Origin: Conexibacter woesei DSM 14684
GTDB taxonomy: Bacteria; Actinomycetota; Thermoleophilia; Solirubrobacterales; Solirubrobacteraceae
Direction of reading: 5' to 3'
DNA length: 64,000 nt
Assembly: GCF_000025265.1 (NCBI RefSeq)
Contig: NC_013739.1
Location: forward strand, 1,674,001-1,738,000
Shown here: positions 33,997 to 42,856 of the stretch, in pieces
Layout: every line of letters begins with the position of its first letter
Numbering within the stretch: the stretch's first letter is position 1
Notes under the pieces: model-generated
Seen by the model: the letters and a program-made list of their open reading frames with translations, nothing else
What the model was told of the DNA's origin: nothing
Databases searched by the model: none
Program-made: the position numbers and the translations under genes

Positions 33997-35337
33997 ATGA
34001 CCGTCGCACGCGGTGCGGCGCTCGCTGCGTTGCTGCTGGTGGTCGCGGTCGTGGCGATCGTGCTGCTCAGCGGCGGCGGCGGCGAGCAGTATCGGCTCGT
34101 CTTCCAGACCGCGGGGCAGCTCGTGAGAGGCAACGACGTCCAGATCGGCGGTCGTCGCGTCGGCAGCGTCGAGAGCATCGAGCTGACCGACAACAACCTC
34201 GCCGAGGTCAAGATCAGCGTCAAGGAGCCGTACGCGCCGCTGCACGAGGGCACGACCGCGACGATCCGGCTGTCGTCGCTGTCCAGCGTCGCGAACCGCT
34301 ACATCGAGCTCTCGCCGGGCCCGAACAACGCGCCGAAGCTGGCCGCCAACTCGCTCCTCGGCGTCGAGAGAACGACCTCGGTCGTCGACATCGACCAGCT
34401 CTTCAACACGTTCGACGAGAGAACGCGCAGAGGGCTCCAGGACCTGATCCAGGGCTCGGCGACCCAGTACGCCGGCAGAACGAGAGAGATCGGCGAGGCG
34501 TCGAAGTACTTCAGCCCCTTCCTCTCCTCGACGAACAACCTCGTGCGCGAGCTGTCGAGCGACACGGCGACGCTGGAGCAGGCGCTCGTCAGCACGTCGA
34601 GAGTGATGTCGTCGGTCGCCGAGCGCCGCGACGAGCTGTCGGCGCTGATCGGCAGCCTCAACACGATGATGGGCGCGATCGCGACCGAGAACTCCGGTCT
34701 CGCCGAGGCGCTCGACGAGCTGCCGGGCACGCTGCGCGAGGCCAACGTCACATTCGTGGACCTGCGTTCGACGCTCGACGACCTCGACCCGCTCGTCAAC
34801 GCATCGAAGCCGGCGACGAAGAACCTCGCGAGATTCTTCGCTGAGTTCCGTCCACTGGTCGACGAGGCGACGCCGACGTTCACCGACCTGAGCGAGTTCG
34901 TCAACACCGCGGGCCCGAACAACGACATAACGGACATCGTCCGCCAGCTGCCGAAGCTGCAGCAGGTCGGCTCGCCGTCGTTCAAGCACTCGGTCGACGC
35001 GATGCGCCAAGGCCAGCCGGTCGTCGACTTCTTCCGTCCGTACACGCCTGATCTGGTCGGCTGGCTGCGCAGCTTCGGCCAGGCGACGGCGAACTACGAC
35101 GCGAACGGCCACTACGCCCGCGCGCTGCCGATCTTCGGCGCCTTCCAGTACGCGCAGAACGCCGACGGCTCCCAGGTGCTGAACCCGGTCTCGCCGTCGC
35201 AGCGCCTGGAGGGCATCAGAGGCGACGACAGACGCCGCTGCCCCGGCGCCGCGAGCCAGGCGCGCCCGGACGGCTCCAACCCCTACGTCGCCCCCGGCGG
35301 CGACTGCGATCCCGCCGACACCCCCACCGGCCCATGA
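33997..35337 (+). CDS. MCE family protein, 1st of six
   Basis: 446 residues. N-terminal membrane anchor GAALAALLLVVAVVAIVLL, then the MCE domain (~31-110): FQTAGQLVRGNDVQIGGRRVG, VKISVKEPYAPLHEGTTATI, ANRYIELSPG. A long helical region follows (with DIDQLFNTFDERTRRGLQDL) and then a proline-rich tail. MCE subunits oligomerise into tubes that move lipids between membranes. Preceded by a 100-bp gap that could hold a secondary promoter; SD GGAAGG. Overlaps the next start by ATGA. Confidence 0.95.
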   Translation: MTVARGAALAALLLVVAVVAIVLLSGGGGEQYRLVFQTAGQLVRGNDVQIGGRRVGSVESIELTDNNLAEVKISVKEPYAPLHEGTTATIRLSSLSSVANRYIELSPGPNNAPKLAANSLLGVERTTSVVDIDQLFNTFDERTRRGLQDLIQGSATQYAGRTREIGEASKYFSPFLSSTNNLVRELSSDTATLEQALVSTSRVMSSVAERRDELSALIGSLNTMMGAIATENSGLAEALDELPGTLREANVTFVDLRSTLDDLDPLVNASKPATKNLARFFAEFRPLVDEATPTFTDLSEFVNTAGPNNDITDIVRQLPKLQQVGSPSFKHSVDAMRQGQPVVDFFRPYTPDLVGWLRSFGQATANYDANGHYARALPIFGAFQYAQNADGSQVLNPVSPSQRLEGIRGDDRRRCPGAASQARPDGSNPYVAPGGDCDPADTPTGP

Positions 35338-36815
35338 AGCGGATCCTCGCCATCGGACTGATCGTGGTCGCGGCCCTCGCCGTCGTGGTCTTCGGCACGG
35401 GTGCAGCGTCTGACGACAGCTCCTACAAGGTGCGCGCGATCTTCGACAACGCCGGCTTCCTCGTCTCCGGCGAGGACGTGAAGGCCTCCGGCGTCGTGAT
35501 CGGATCGATCGACTCGCTCGAGGTGACGCCGGACAAGAAGGCCGCGGTGATCCTCAACATCACCGATCCGGCGTTCAAGAACTTCAAGCAGGACGCGAGA
35601 TGCGCCGTGCGGCTGCAGTCGCTGCTCGGCGAGAAGTACGTCTCCTGCATACCGACCCAGCCGAAGAACCCGGGTGACAGACCGTCGCCGCCGCTCAGAA
35701 AGATCGAGGACGGGGCGGGCGAGGGCCAGTACCTGCTGCCGGTGTCGCACACCTCCTCGCCGGTCGACCTCGACATGCTCAACAACGTGATGCGGCTGCC
35801 CGAGCGGCAGCGCTTCTCGCTGATCCTGAACGAGTTCGGCACCGGTCTCGCGGGGAGCGGCGACGAGCTGAGAGCCGTCATCCGCCGCGCCAACCCCGCG
35901 CTCGACGAGTTCGACAAGGTCCTCAGAATCCTCGCGGACCAGAACAGAGTCCTCGCGAAGCTGGCCGAGGACGGCGACGTCGCCGTCGGGCCGCTCGCAC
36001 GCGAGGCCGACGCGATCAGCAACTTCATCGACAAGGCCGGCAAGACCGCCGAGGCGACCGCCGAGCGCGGCGACGACCTCGAACGCAACTTCGCGCTGTT
36101 CCCGGAGTTCCTGCGCCAGCTCAACCCGACGATGGCGCAGCTGGAGAACTTCTCCAAGTCCGCCACGCCGGTCTTCACCGACCTGCGGGCCGCCGCACCG
36201 TCGATCAACAAGATCTTCGAGCAGCTCGGCCCGTTTAGCAGAGCCGCGCTGCCGACGCTGCGCACCTTCGGCGACGCCGCCGAGATCAGCAGAAGAGCCC
36301 TGATCGCCGCCAGACCCGTCATCCAGGACATCGACCAGCTCGCCAGAGCCACCGGCCCCCTCGCCAGAAACCTCGCGGTCGGCCTCAGCGACCTGGAGAG
36401 ACAGCGCGGCATAGACCGGTTCATGCGGACGGTGTACGGCTTCACCGGCGCGCTGAACGGCTTCGACAGCATCGGGCACTATCTGCGGACGCACGTCATC
36501 TTCGAGGGCCAGTGCCTCAGATACTTCACTGTGACGAGCGGTTGCGACTCCAACTTCCGGGTCAGACAGATCGGCGAGGAAGACGCAACAGCGAGCGCGG
36601 CCACTTCGGACGCTCCCGCTCCGGAGAACAAGCGGTCCTCCGACGACATGCGCCTGCCGCAGATCACGCTGCCGGCCGCCAAGCCCGACGAGTCGAGCTC
36701 GTCCTCCACCACCGCTGACGAGGCGGTCGCCGGGCAGGACACGACAGCCAACTCGCAAGAGGACCCACGCGCCGGCGTCCTCGGCTACCTGCTCGGAAGC
36801 GAGTCCGTGCGATGA
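35334..36815 (+). CDS. MCE family protein, 2nd of six
   Basis: 493 residues, ATG in the previous stop. Membrane anchor ILAIGLIVVAALAVVVFG, MCE domain with FDNAGFLVSGEDVKASGVVIG and RLQSLLGEKYVSC. The helical middle contains LDMLNNVMRLPERQR. The C-terminus is a charged Ser/Asp/Glu-rich tail (SDAPAPENKRSSDDM). Three Cys are scattered (AVRLQ preceded by ARC, YVSCI, GQC/GCDS). Arginine codons here are very often AGA. Confidence 0.94.
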   Translation: MKRILAIGLIVVAALAVVVFGTGAASDDSSYKVRAIFDNAGFLVSGEDVKASGVVIGSIDSLEVTPDKKAAVILNITDPAFKNFKQDARCAVRLQSLLGEKYVSCIPTQPKNPGDRPSPPLRKIEDGAGEGQYLLPVSHTSSPVDLDMLNNVMRLPERQRFSLILNEFGTGLAGSGDELRAVIRRANPALDEFDKVLRILADQNRVLAKLAEDGDVAVGPLAREADAISNFIDKAGKTAEATAERGDDLERNFALFPEFLRQLNPTMAQLENFSKSATPVFTDLRAAAPSINKIFEQLGPFSRAALPTLRTFGDAAEISRRALIAARPVIQDIDQLARATGPLARNLAVGLSDLERQRGIDRFMRTVYGFTGALNGFDSIGHYLRTHVIFEGQCLRYFTVTSGCDSNFRVRQIGEEDATASAATSDAPAPENKRSSDDMRLPQITLPAAKPDESSSSSTTADEAVAGQDTTANSQEDPRAGVLGYLLGSESVR

Positions 36816-38263
36816 ACCGCCGCAGCACATCCGTGGCGGCGAACCCGGTGCTGATCGGCGCGGCGACGGTGCTCGTCGTGATCGTCGCGGTCTTCCTCGC
36901 ATACAACGCGAACAACGGCCTGCCGTTCGTGCCGACTTACCAGATCTACGCGCAGGTGCCGGACTCGGCGAACCTCGTGACCGGCAACGAAGTCCGGATC
37001 GGCGGCGACCGCGTCGGCATCATCTCGGCGATCGACCCGGTCGTTCATGACAACGGCAGAGTCACGGCGAGACTGACGCTGAAGCTCGACACGAACGTCA
37101 AGCCGCTGCCGACGGACTCGACGTTCATCGTGCGCCCGCGTTCGGCGGTCGGCCTCAAGTACCTCGAGGTCACGCGCGGCAGATCGAGAGAAGGGCTCGA
37201 CGAAGGTGCCACCACCTCGCTCGCGCAGGCTACGCCGAGACCCGTCGAGATCGACGAGTTCTTCAACATGTTCGACGAGAAGACGCGCAAGGCGAACCAG
37301 GCGAACCTGAAGATCTTCGGGGACGCGCTCGCCGGTCGCGGCATCGACCTCAACGAGGCGATCGTCGAGCTCGACCCGCTGACGAGAAACCTGATCCCCG
37401 TCATGCGGAACCTGAATGACCCGCGCACGGGCTTCGGCGAGTTCTTCGGCGCGCTCCAGCGCACGGCGTCGATCGTCGCGCCGGTCGCCGAGCAGCAGGG
37501 GCAGCTGTTCCGGAACCTGTCGACGACGTTCGACGCATTCGCGGCGATCTCGCGCCCGTACCTGCAGGAGTCGATCAGCGGCGGGCCGCCGGCGATGGAG
37601 GCGGCGATCTCGGCGTTCCCGTTCCAGCGCAAGTTCCTCGCCAACTCCGCCGGCTTCTTCCGCGAGCTGCAGCCGGGCGCGCAGGCGCTGCGCACCTCGG
37701 CGCCGCTGCTCGCAGAGGCGTTCACGGTCGGCACGAGAACGATCACGCGCGCCTCGGCGCTGAACGAGCGGCTCGCGCGCCAGATGAGATCGCTGCAGGC
37801 GTTCGCCGAGGACCCGCAGGTGCCGCTCGGCATCAAGGGCCTGAACAACACGGTCGACGTGCTCTCGCCGACGATCGCGAACCTGTCCGCGATCCAGACG
37901 CAGTGCAATTACATCGGGCTGTTCCTGAACAACCAGGCGAGCGTGCTGTCGGACTACGACAACAGCACGCCCTCGCAGGGTTCGTGGGCACGCCTGCTCG
38001 CGATAGGTGGCCCGATCGGCCCGAACAGCGAAGGCGGTCCTGCCTCAGCGCCCGCCGACGGCAGACCCACGTACGCAGACGTCCCGGTCAACAACCTGCA
38101 CACGAACGTCTATCCGAAGACCGGAGCACCGGGCCAGAACGGCGTCTGCATGGCCGGCAACGAGGAGTACGAGGTGGGCAGAACGGTCATCGGAAACCCG
38201 CCTGGTTCGCCGATGAGAACGGCGGATACACCAAGACTCCTGTTCGACGATTGGCAGCCGTGA
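36812..38263 (+). CDS. MCE family protein, 3rd of six
   Basis: 483 residues, ATG in the previous stop. Anchor NPVLIGAATVLVVIVAVFLAY, MCE domain with VPDSANLVTGNEVRIGGDRVG and RPRSAVGLKYLEV. Helical region has VEIDEFFNMFDEKTRKANQ. Late segment TQCNYIGLFLNNQASVLSDY with a conserved Cys, and a Pro/Gly-rich tail. Part of the hexamer-forming set, probably contributing to the periplasmic or cell-wall-spanning tube. Confidence 0.94.
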   Translation: MNRRSTSVAANPVLIGAATVLVVIVAVFLAYNANNGLPFVPTYQIYAQVPDSANLVTGNEVRIGGDRVGIISAIDPVVHDNGRVTARLTLKLDTNVKPLPTDSTFIVRPRSAVGLKYLEVTRGRSREGLDEGATTSLAQATPRPVEIDEFFNMFDEKTRKANQANLKIFGDALAGRGIDLNEAIVELDPLTRNLIPVMRNLNDPRTGFGEFFGALQRTASIVAPVAEQQGQLFRNLSTTFDAFAAISRPYLQESISGGPPAMEAAISAFPFQRKFLANSAGFFRELQPGAQALRTSAPLLAEAFTVGTRTITRASALNERLARQMRSLQAFAEDPQVPLGIKGLNNTVDVLSPTIANLSAIQTQCNYIGLFLNNQASVLSDYDNSTPSQGSWARLLAIGGPIGPNSEGGPASAPADGRPTYADVPVNNLHTNVYPKTGAPGQNGVCMAGNEEYEVGRTVIGNPPGSPMRTADTPRLLFDDWQP

Positions 38264-39939
38264 GCCCTCCGAAGAAGAGAGACAGCCGCGCTGTGCCGCC
38301 CACCAAGCGCAAGCATTGGAGCCGCTTCCGCGTCGGCCTGATCGCGATCGTCGTGCTGATCATCCCGGTCTACCTGGCGTTCACGAAGGACATTCCGTTC
38401 ACCAGCGGCTACCGCGTGACGGCGGTGTTCGAGTCGGCCAACAACCTGCGCGCCGGCTCGCCCGTGCGCATCGCGGGCGTGAACGTCGGCAGAGTCAAGT
38501 CGGTCGCCCGCTACAAGGACACCAACCTGTCGCAGGTCGAGATGGAGATCAGCGAGGACGGCCTGCCGATCCACGAGGACGCGACGCTCAAGATCCGCCC
38601 GCGCATCTTCCTCGAGGGCAACTTCTTCGTCGACCTCAGACCCGGCACGCCCGGCTCGCCCGACGTGCCCGACGGCGGCACGATCGGCGTCACGCAGACG
38701 TCGACCCCCGTCCAGCTCGACCAGCTGCTGACCGCACTCCAGTCGGACTCGCGCGAGGACCTTCAGCACGTGCTCGAGGAGTACGGCGCGGCGCTCAACT
38801 CGAAGCCGACCCCGGAGCAGGACGCCGAGCTGCCCGAGTCCGTGCGCGGCCTCACCGGCGCACAGGGCCTCAACAACGCGGCGGCGCCCGGGGCGAGAGC
38901 GCTGCGGAACGCGACGATCGTCAACGACGCGATCCGCGGCGAGAAGCCGGGCGACCTCGCCAAGACGATCGCCAGCGTCGCACGGTTGTCGAGAACGCTC
39001 GAAAGCCGCGAGGGACAGTTGCAGGACCTGATCGTGAACTTCAACCTCACCGCCAGCGCCTTCGCCAACCAGAGCGGCGCGCTGAGCGAGACGATCCGCC
39101 TGCTCGGGCCGACGCTCGCGACCGCGAGAAGCGCGCTGCGCAGCGTCGACGCCGCGCTGCCGTCGACGCGCGCATGGGCGCGCGAGATCCTGCCCGGCGT
39201 GCGCGAGACGGCGGCGACCGTCAACGCGTCCTTCCCGTGGATAGAGCAGACGCGCGCGCTGCTCGGCCCGGACGAGCTGCAAGGGCTGATGGCTGAGCTG
39301 ACCCCCGCCACGAAGGACCTCGCGAGACTCACGAACGCGTCGATCAGACTGCTGCCGGAGATCGACGACTTCTCGCAGTGCTTCGCGAAGGTCATTCTCC
39401 CGACGGGCAACGTCGGCCTCGAGGACGGCGCGCTCACGAACCGCCGCTCGGACGGCAGCATCGTCGAGAGCTACAAGGAGTTCTGGTACGGCCTCGTCGG
39501 CCTGACGAGCGCCGGGCAGGGCTTCGACGGCAACGGCGCCTACCTCCGAGCCACCGCGGCTGGAGGCCAGTGGAACGTCGCTCCCGGGATCTCGCGGTAT
39601 GCCGCGGGTGGAACCGTCGAGAAGACGCTGACGGGGCTCGCGACGCAGAGACCGCTCGGCACGCGGCCGCTCTATTCGGCGAGATCCCCTGCGATCAAGA
39701 CCGACGTGCCGTGCCGGAGCAACCCGGTTCCGGACCTCAACGGCCCGCAGGCCGGCCCAGGTGCGGCACCGAGAAGCATCCAGGTGCCGACGCCGCCGCC
39801 GGTCGAGAGAAGAGTGGAGACGCCCACGACCCCGCCCGCCAGAACGGCCGCATCAGACGACACCTCGGCCAGAACGGCGTCGGTCGGCTCTGAGCTGCTC
39901 TCGCGCCTCAGCCCGCTCGCGAACGGGGGCGGCAGATGA
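38260..39939 (+). CDS. MCE family protein, 4th of six
   Basis: 559 residues, GTG inside the previous stop. A basic cytoplasmic leader (SPPKKRDSRAVPPTKRKHW) precedes the anchor VGLIAIVVLIIPVYLAF. MCE domain: FESANNLRAGSPVRIAGVNVG, IHEDATLKIRPRIFLEGNFF. Then VQLDQLLTALQSDSREDLQ and a helical stretch. The C-terminal ~90 residues are Pro/Thr/Arg-rich. The longest of the six. Confidence 0.94.
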   Translation: MSPPKKRDSRAVPPTKRKHWSRFRVGLIAIVVLIIPVYLAFTKDIPFTSGYRVTAVFESANNLRAGSPVRIAGVNVGRVKSVARYKDTNLSQVEMEISEDGLPIHEDATLKIRPRIFLEGNFFVDLRPGTPGSPDVPDGGTIGVTQTSTPVQLDQLLTALQSDSREDLQHVLEEYGAALNSKPTPEQDAELPESVRGLTGAQGLNNAAAPGARALRNATIVNDAIRGEKPGDLAKTIASVARLSRTLESREGQLQDLIVNFNLTASAFANQSGALSETIRLLGPTLATARSALRSVDAALPSTRAWAREILPGVRETAATVNASFPWIEQTRALLGPDELQGLMAELTPATKDLARLTNASIRLLPEIDDFSQCFAKVILPTGNVGLEDGALTNRRSDGSIVESYKEFWYGLVGLTSAGQGFDGNGAYLRATAAGGQWNVAPGISRYAAGGTVEKTLTGLATQRPLGTRPLYSARSPAIKTDVPCRSNPVPDLNGPQAGPGAAPRSIQVPTPPPVERRVETPTTPPARTAASDDTSARTASVGSELLSRLSPLANGGGR

Positions 39940-41264
39940 AGACCGCGATCCGCAAGCACCTTCGCGACTTCATCGCGATCCTCGCGCTGGTTGTGGTGGC
40001 CGCGATAGTCGGTGGCTACATCCTCGCCCACCAGCGCATCTACTTCCCGTCCTGGGTGCCGATCGTCGGCAAAGAGGAGTTCATCCTCAAGGGCGAGTTC
40101 TCGACCGCGCAGTCGGTGACGCCAGGGCAGGGGCAGACGGTCGACATCGCCGGCGTCCAGGTCGGTGAGATCTCGAACGTCGAGCTGAAGAACGGCCGGG
40201 CGATCGTGACGATGCGCGTCGACCCGAGATACGCGCAGATCTACCCCGACGCGACGATGCTGCTGCGTCCGAAGACCGGTCTCAAGGACATGGTCGTCGA
40301 GCTCGATCCCGGCAACAGATCGAGCGGCAGACGCCTGGACAGCGGGGACACGCTGCCGGTCTCGAACACCGCGCCCGACGTCAACCTCGACGAGATCCTC
40401 GCCGTGCTCGACAAGGACACGCGCACCTACCTTCAGCTGCTGCTCAACGGCGCGGCCGTCGGCCTGACCGGCAACGGCCAAGAGCTTGCGCAGGTCTTCC
40501 GTCGCTTCGACCCGCTCGCGCGGGACGCGAAGAGAGCGACCGAGCTGCTCGTCGAGCGTCGCGGGCACATCAGACGCGCGATCACCAACTTCGGCAAGTT
40601 CACGCAGGCGCTGGCCAGAAACGACGCGCAGCTCCGCACCTTCGTCGACAGCTCGCAGGCCGTCTTCAGACGCTTCGCGAACCAGGGCAGCAACCTGGAG
40701 CAGGCGCTCGCCGAGTTCCCGTCGACGCTCCAGCAGACGCAGTCCGCGCTCGCCGCGACGAGACAGTTCGCCGACCAGGCCGGTCCCGCGCTCGAATCGC
40801 TGCGCCCGTTCGCGCGTGCGCTCGGTCCGGCGCTGAGAGCGACTCGCCCGTTCCTCGTCGAGACGACGCCGATCATCCGTGACCAGCTGCGCCCGTTCAC
40901 GGTCGCTGCGACGCCGGTGATCAAGGAGCTGCGTCCCGCCGCACGACAGCTCGCCGACGCGACGCCGGACCTGATCAGCGGCTTCAACACCTTCAACAGA
41001 TTCTTCAACGCGCTCGCGTACAACCCGCCCGGCAGAGACGAGGGCTACCTCTTCTACCTGACGTGGCTCGGGCACATCGCGAACTCGGCGCTGTCTACGC
41101 AGGACGCGATGGGCTCGATGCTGCGTTCCTCGCTCTACATCAACTGCGGCAACCTCAGCGCAGTCAGAGGCGTGAAGGGCAGCGACCAGCCAGAAGCGGC
41201 CGCGTTGACGCTCGCGGCCCAGCTGTCCGGCCTTCCCGACAACTCGTCGTTCTGTAGAGGCTGA
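39936..41264 (+). CDS. MCE family protein, 5th of six
   Basis: 442 residues, ATG in the previous stop. Anchor DFIAILALVVVAAIVGGYILA, then an insert (HQRIYFPSWVPIVGKEEF) before the MCE domain: QSVTPGQGQTVDIAGVQVG, IYPDATMLLRPKTGLKDMVVE. Helical region with VNLDEILAVLDKDTRTYLQ. C-terminal INCGNLSAVRG. Resembles the MceD/E-like branch by the GQGQTV.IAGV motif, but a letter cannot be assigned with certainty. Confidence 0.94.
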   Translation: MKTAIRKHLRDFIAILALVVVAAIVGGYILAHQRIYFPSWVPIVGKEEFILKGEFSTAQSVTPGQGQTVDIAGVQVGEISNVELKNGRAIVTMRVDPRYAQIYPDATMLLRPKTGLKDMVVELDPGNRSSGRRLDSGDTLPVSNTAPDVNLDEILAVLDKDTRTYLQLLLNGAAVGLTGNGQELAQVFRRFDPLARDAKRATELLVERRGHIRRAITNFGKFTQALARNDAQLRTFVDSSQAVFRRFANQGSNLEQALAEFPSTLQQTQSALAATRQFADQAGPALESLRPFARALGPALRATRPFLVETTPIIRDQLRPFTVAATPVIKELRPAARQLADATPDLISGFNTFNRFFNALAYNPPGRDEGYLFYLTWLGHIANSALSTQDAMGSMLRSSLYINCGNLSAVRGVKGSDQPEAAALTLAAQLSGLPDNSSFCRG

Positions 41265-41265
41265 G

Positions 41266-42795
41266 ATGCAGAAGCAAGCTCCGACACTCGGTCGCATCCT
41301 CGTCATGGCGGGCTTCGCCCTGTCGTGCTTCGGGCTGCTGCTGTACCTCTGGATCTCGTTCGGCGGCTCGGTGCCGCTGAAGCCGAAGGGCTACCAGTTC
41401 CACGCGTACTTCCCGGAGGCGGCGCAGCTGGCACAGCAGGCGGACGTACGCATCTCCGGGGTGCCGGTCGGCAAGGTCGTGAAGCTGGAGCTCGGTCCCG
41501 ACGACACGACCGACGCGACGATCCAGCTCGACGAGCGCTACTCGCCGATCCCGAGAGACGCACGCGCGATCCTGCGCCAGAAGACGCTGCTCGGCGAGAC
41601 CTACGTCGAGCTGACTCCCGGCAACAAGTCCGCCGGCCTGCTCAGAGAGGGCGGCGCACTGCCGGCCTCGCAGGTGCAGAGAACGGTCGAGCTGGACGAG
41701 ATCTTCCGCTCGCTCGACGAGCGGACGCGGCGCGACTTCCAGGTCTGGATGCAGTCGAGCGCGGAGGCGCTGAGAGGCCGCGGCCAGGACTTCAACGACA
41801 CGCTCGGCAACCTCGCGCCGTTCGCGACCGGGACGAACGAGCTGCTGACGATCCTCAACCGGCAGGAGCCGATGGTCCAGGGCTTCTTCCGCAACACCGG
41901 GATCGTCTTCGACGCGCTGAGCGAGCGCGGCAACGACCTGTCGTCGCTGATCACGAACTCGAACACCGTCTTCGGCACGATCGGCGACCGCAACGAAGCG
42001 CTCCAGGCGTTCTTCAAGGCGCTCCCGACGTTCGAGCGCGAGTCGCAGCTGACGGTCGAGCGGCTTGACAGATTCGCGCACAACACCGATCCGCTCGTGA
42101 CGCAGCTGCGGCCCGTCGCGCGCCAGCTCAGCCCGACGCTGCAGTCGCTCGAGAGACTGGCGCCTCCGTTCCGCGACTTCTTCGTCGACCTCGGTCCGCT
42201 GATCACCGCGTCGTACAGAGGGCTGCCCGCGTTCTCGCGGTTCCTCGACGACCTGCGGCCGGCGCTCGGCCAGCTCGATCCGTTCACGCGGACGTTCAAC
42301 CCGGTGCTGAGATTCCTCGCCAGCTATCTGCCCGAGATCGATTCGCTCTTCGGCAACTTCACGGCAGCGACGAACACGCAGACGATCGAGGGACCGGGGT
42401 ATCTGCGTGGTCTCGCGCCGTTCTCGCCGGAAGGGTTGACGACGTACCCGAAGCGGCTCGCGTACAACCGCCCGAACGCGTACCGGGCGCCGGGCACCGG
42501 CGAAGAGCTGCTGCGCGGGTTGTCCTCGTTCGAGACACGCCAATGCGCGAACGGTCTGCGGCCGGTCCCGAACCTCCCGCCGAACCTTGCGGCGATCATC
42601 GGCGGGATCTCGCCGAGCGCCGCGGACTTCATCTCGTTGCTCGCCTTCCGGGTCGCGAGAGATCCCATCACAGGCGCGATCACGAGCGGCAGCTACACCG
42701 ACGTCCCGGCGCCGCCGTGCCGCGCGCAGGGCAGATTCCCCGGCTTCGCCGGCGACTTCCCGCGTGTGGTCGCCGATCCGCCCTCGCAGCCGTGA
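41266..42795 (+). CDS. MCE family protein, 6th of six
   Basis: 509 residues, ATG one base after the previous stop. Anchor RILVMAGFALSCFGLLLYLWI with one Cys in the helix but no proper lipobox. MCE domain: FPEAAQLAQQADVRISGVPVG, ILRQKTLLGETYVELTPG. Helical middle VELDEIFRSLDERTRRDFQ. The C-terminal ~100 residues contain two or three Cys (FETRQCANG, PPCRAQG). Last MCE subunit before the MMPL gene. Confidence 0.94.
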   Translation: MQKQAPTLGRILVMAGFALSCFGLLLYLWISFGGSVPLKPKGYQFHAYFPEAAQLAQQADVRISGVPVGKVVKLELGPDDTTDATIQLDERYSPIPRDARAILRQKTLLGETYVELTPGNKSAGLLREGGALPASQVQRTVELDEIFRSLDERTRRDFQVWMQSSAEALRGRGQDFNDTLGNLAPFATGTNELLTILNRQEPMVQGFFRNTGIVFDALSERGNDLSSLITNSNTVFGTIGDRNEALQAFFKALPTFERESQLTVERLDRFAHNTDPLVTQLRPVARQLSPTLQSLERLAPPFRDFFVDLGPLITASYRGLPAFSRFLDDLRPALGQLDPFTRTFNPVLRFLASYLPEIDSLFGNFTAATNTQTIEGPGYLRGLAPFSPEGLTTYPKRLAYNRPNAYRAPGTGEELLRGLSSFETRQCANGLRPVPNLPPNLAAIIGGISPSAADFISLLAFRVARDPITGAITSGSYTDVPAPPCRAQGRFPGFAGDFPRVVADPPSQP

Positions 42796-42856
42796 TGGGT
42801 GGGCGTCCGTATCGGTTGGCGCGCGCTGCGAGGGCGCGCGTTAGCCTCGTCTGACC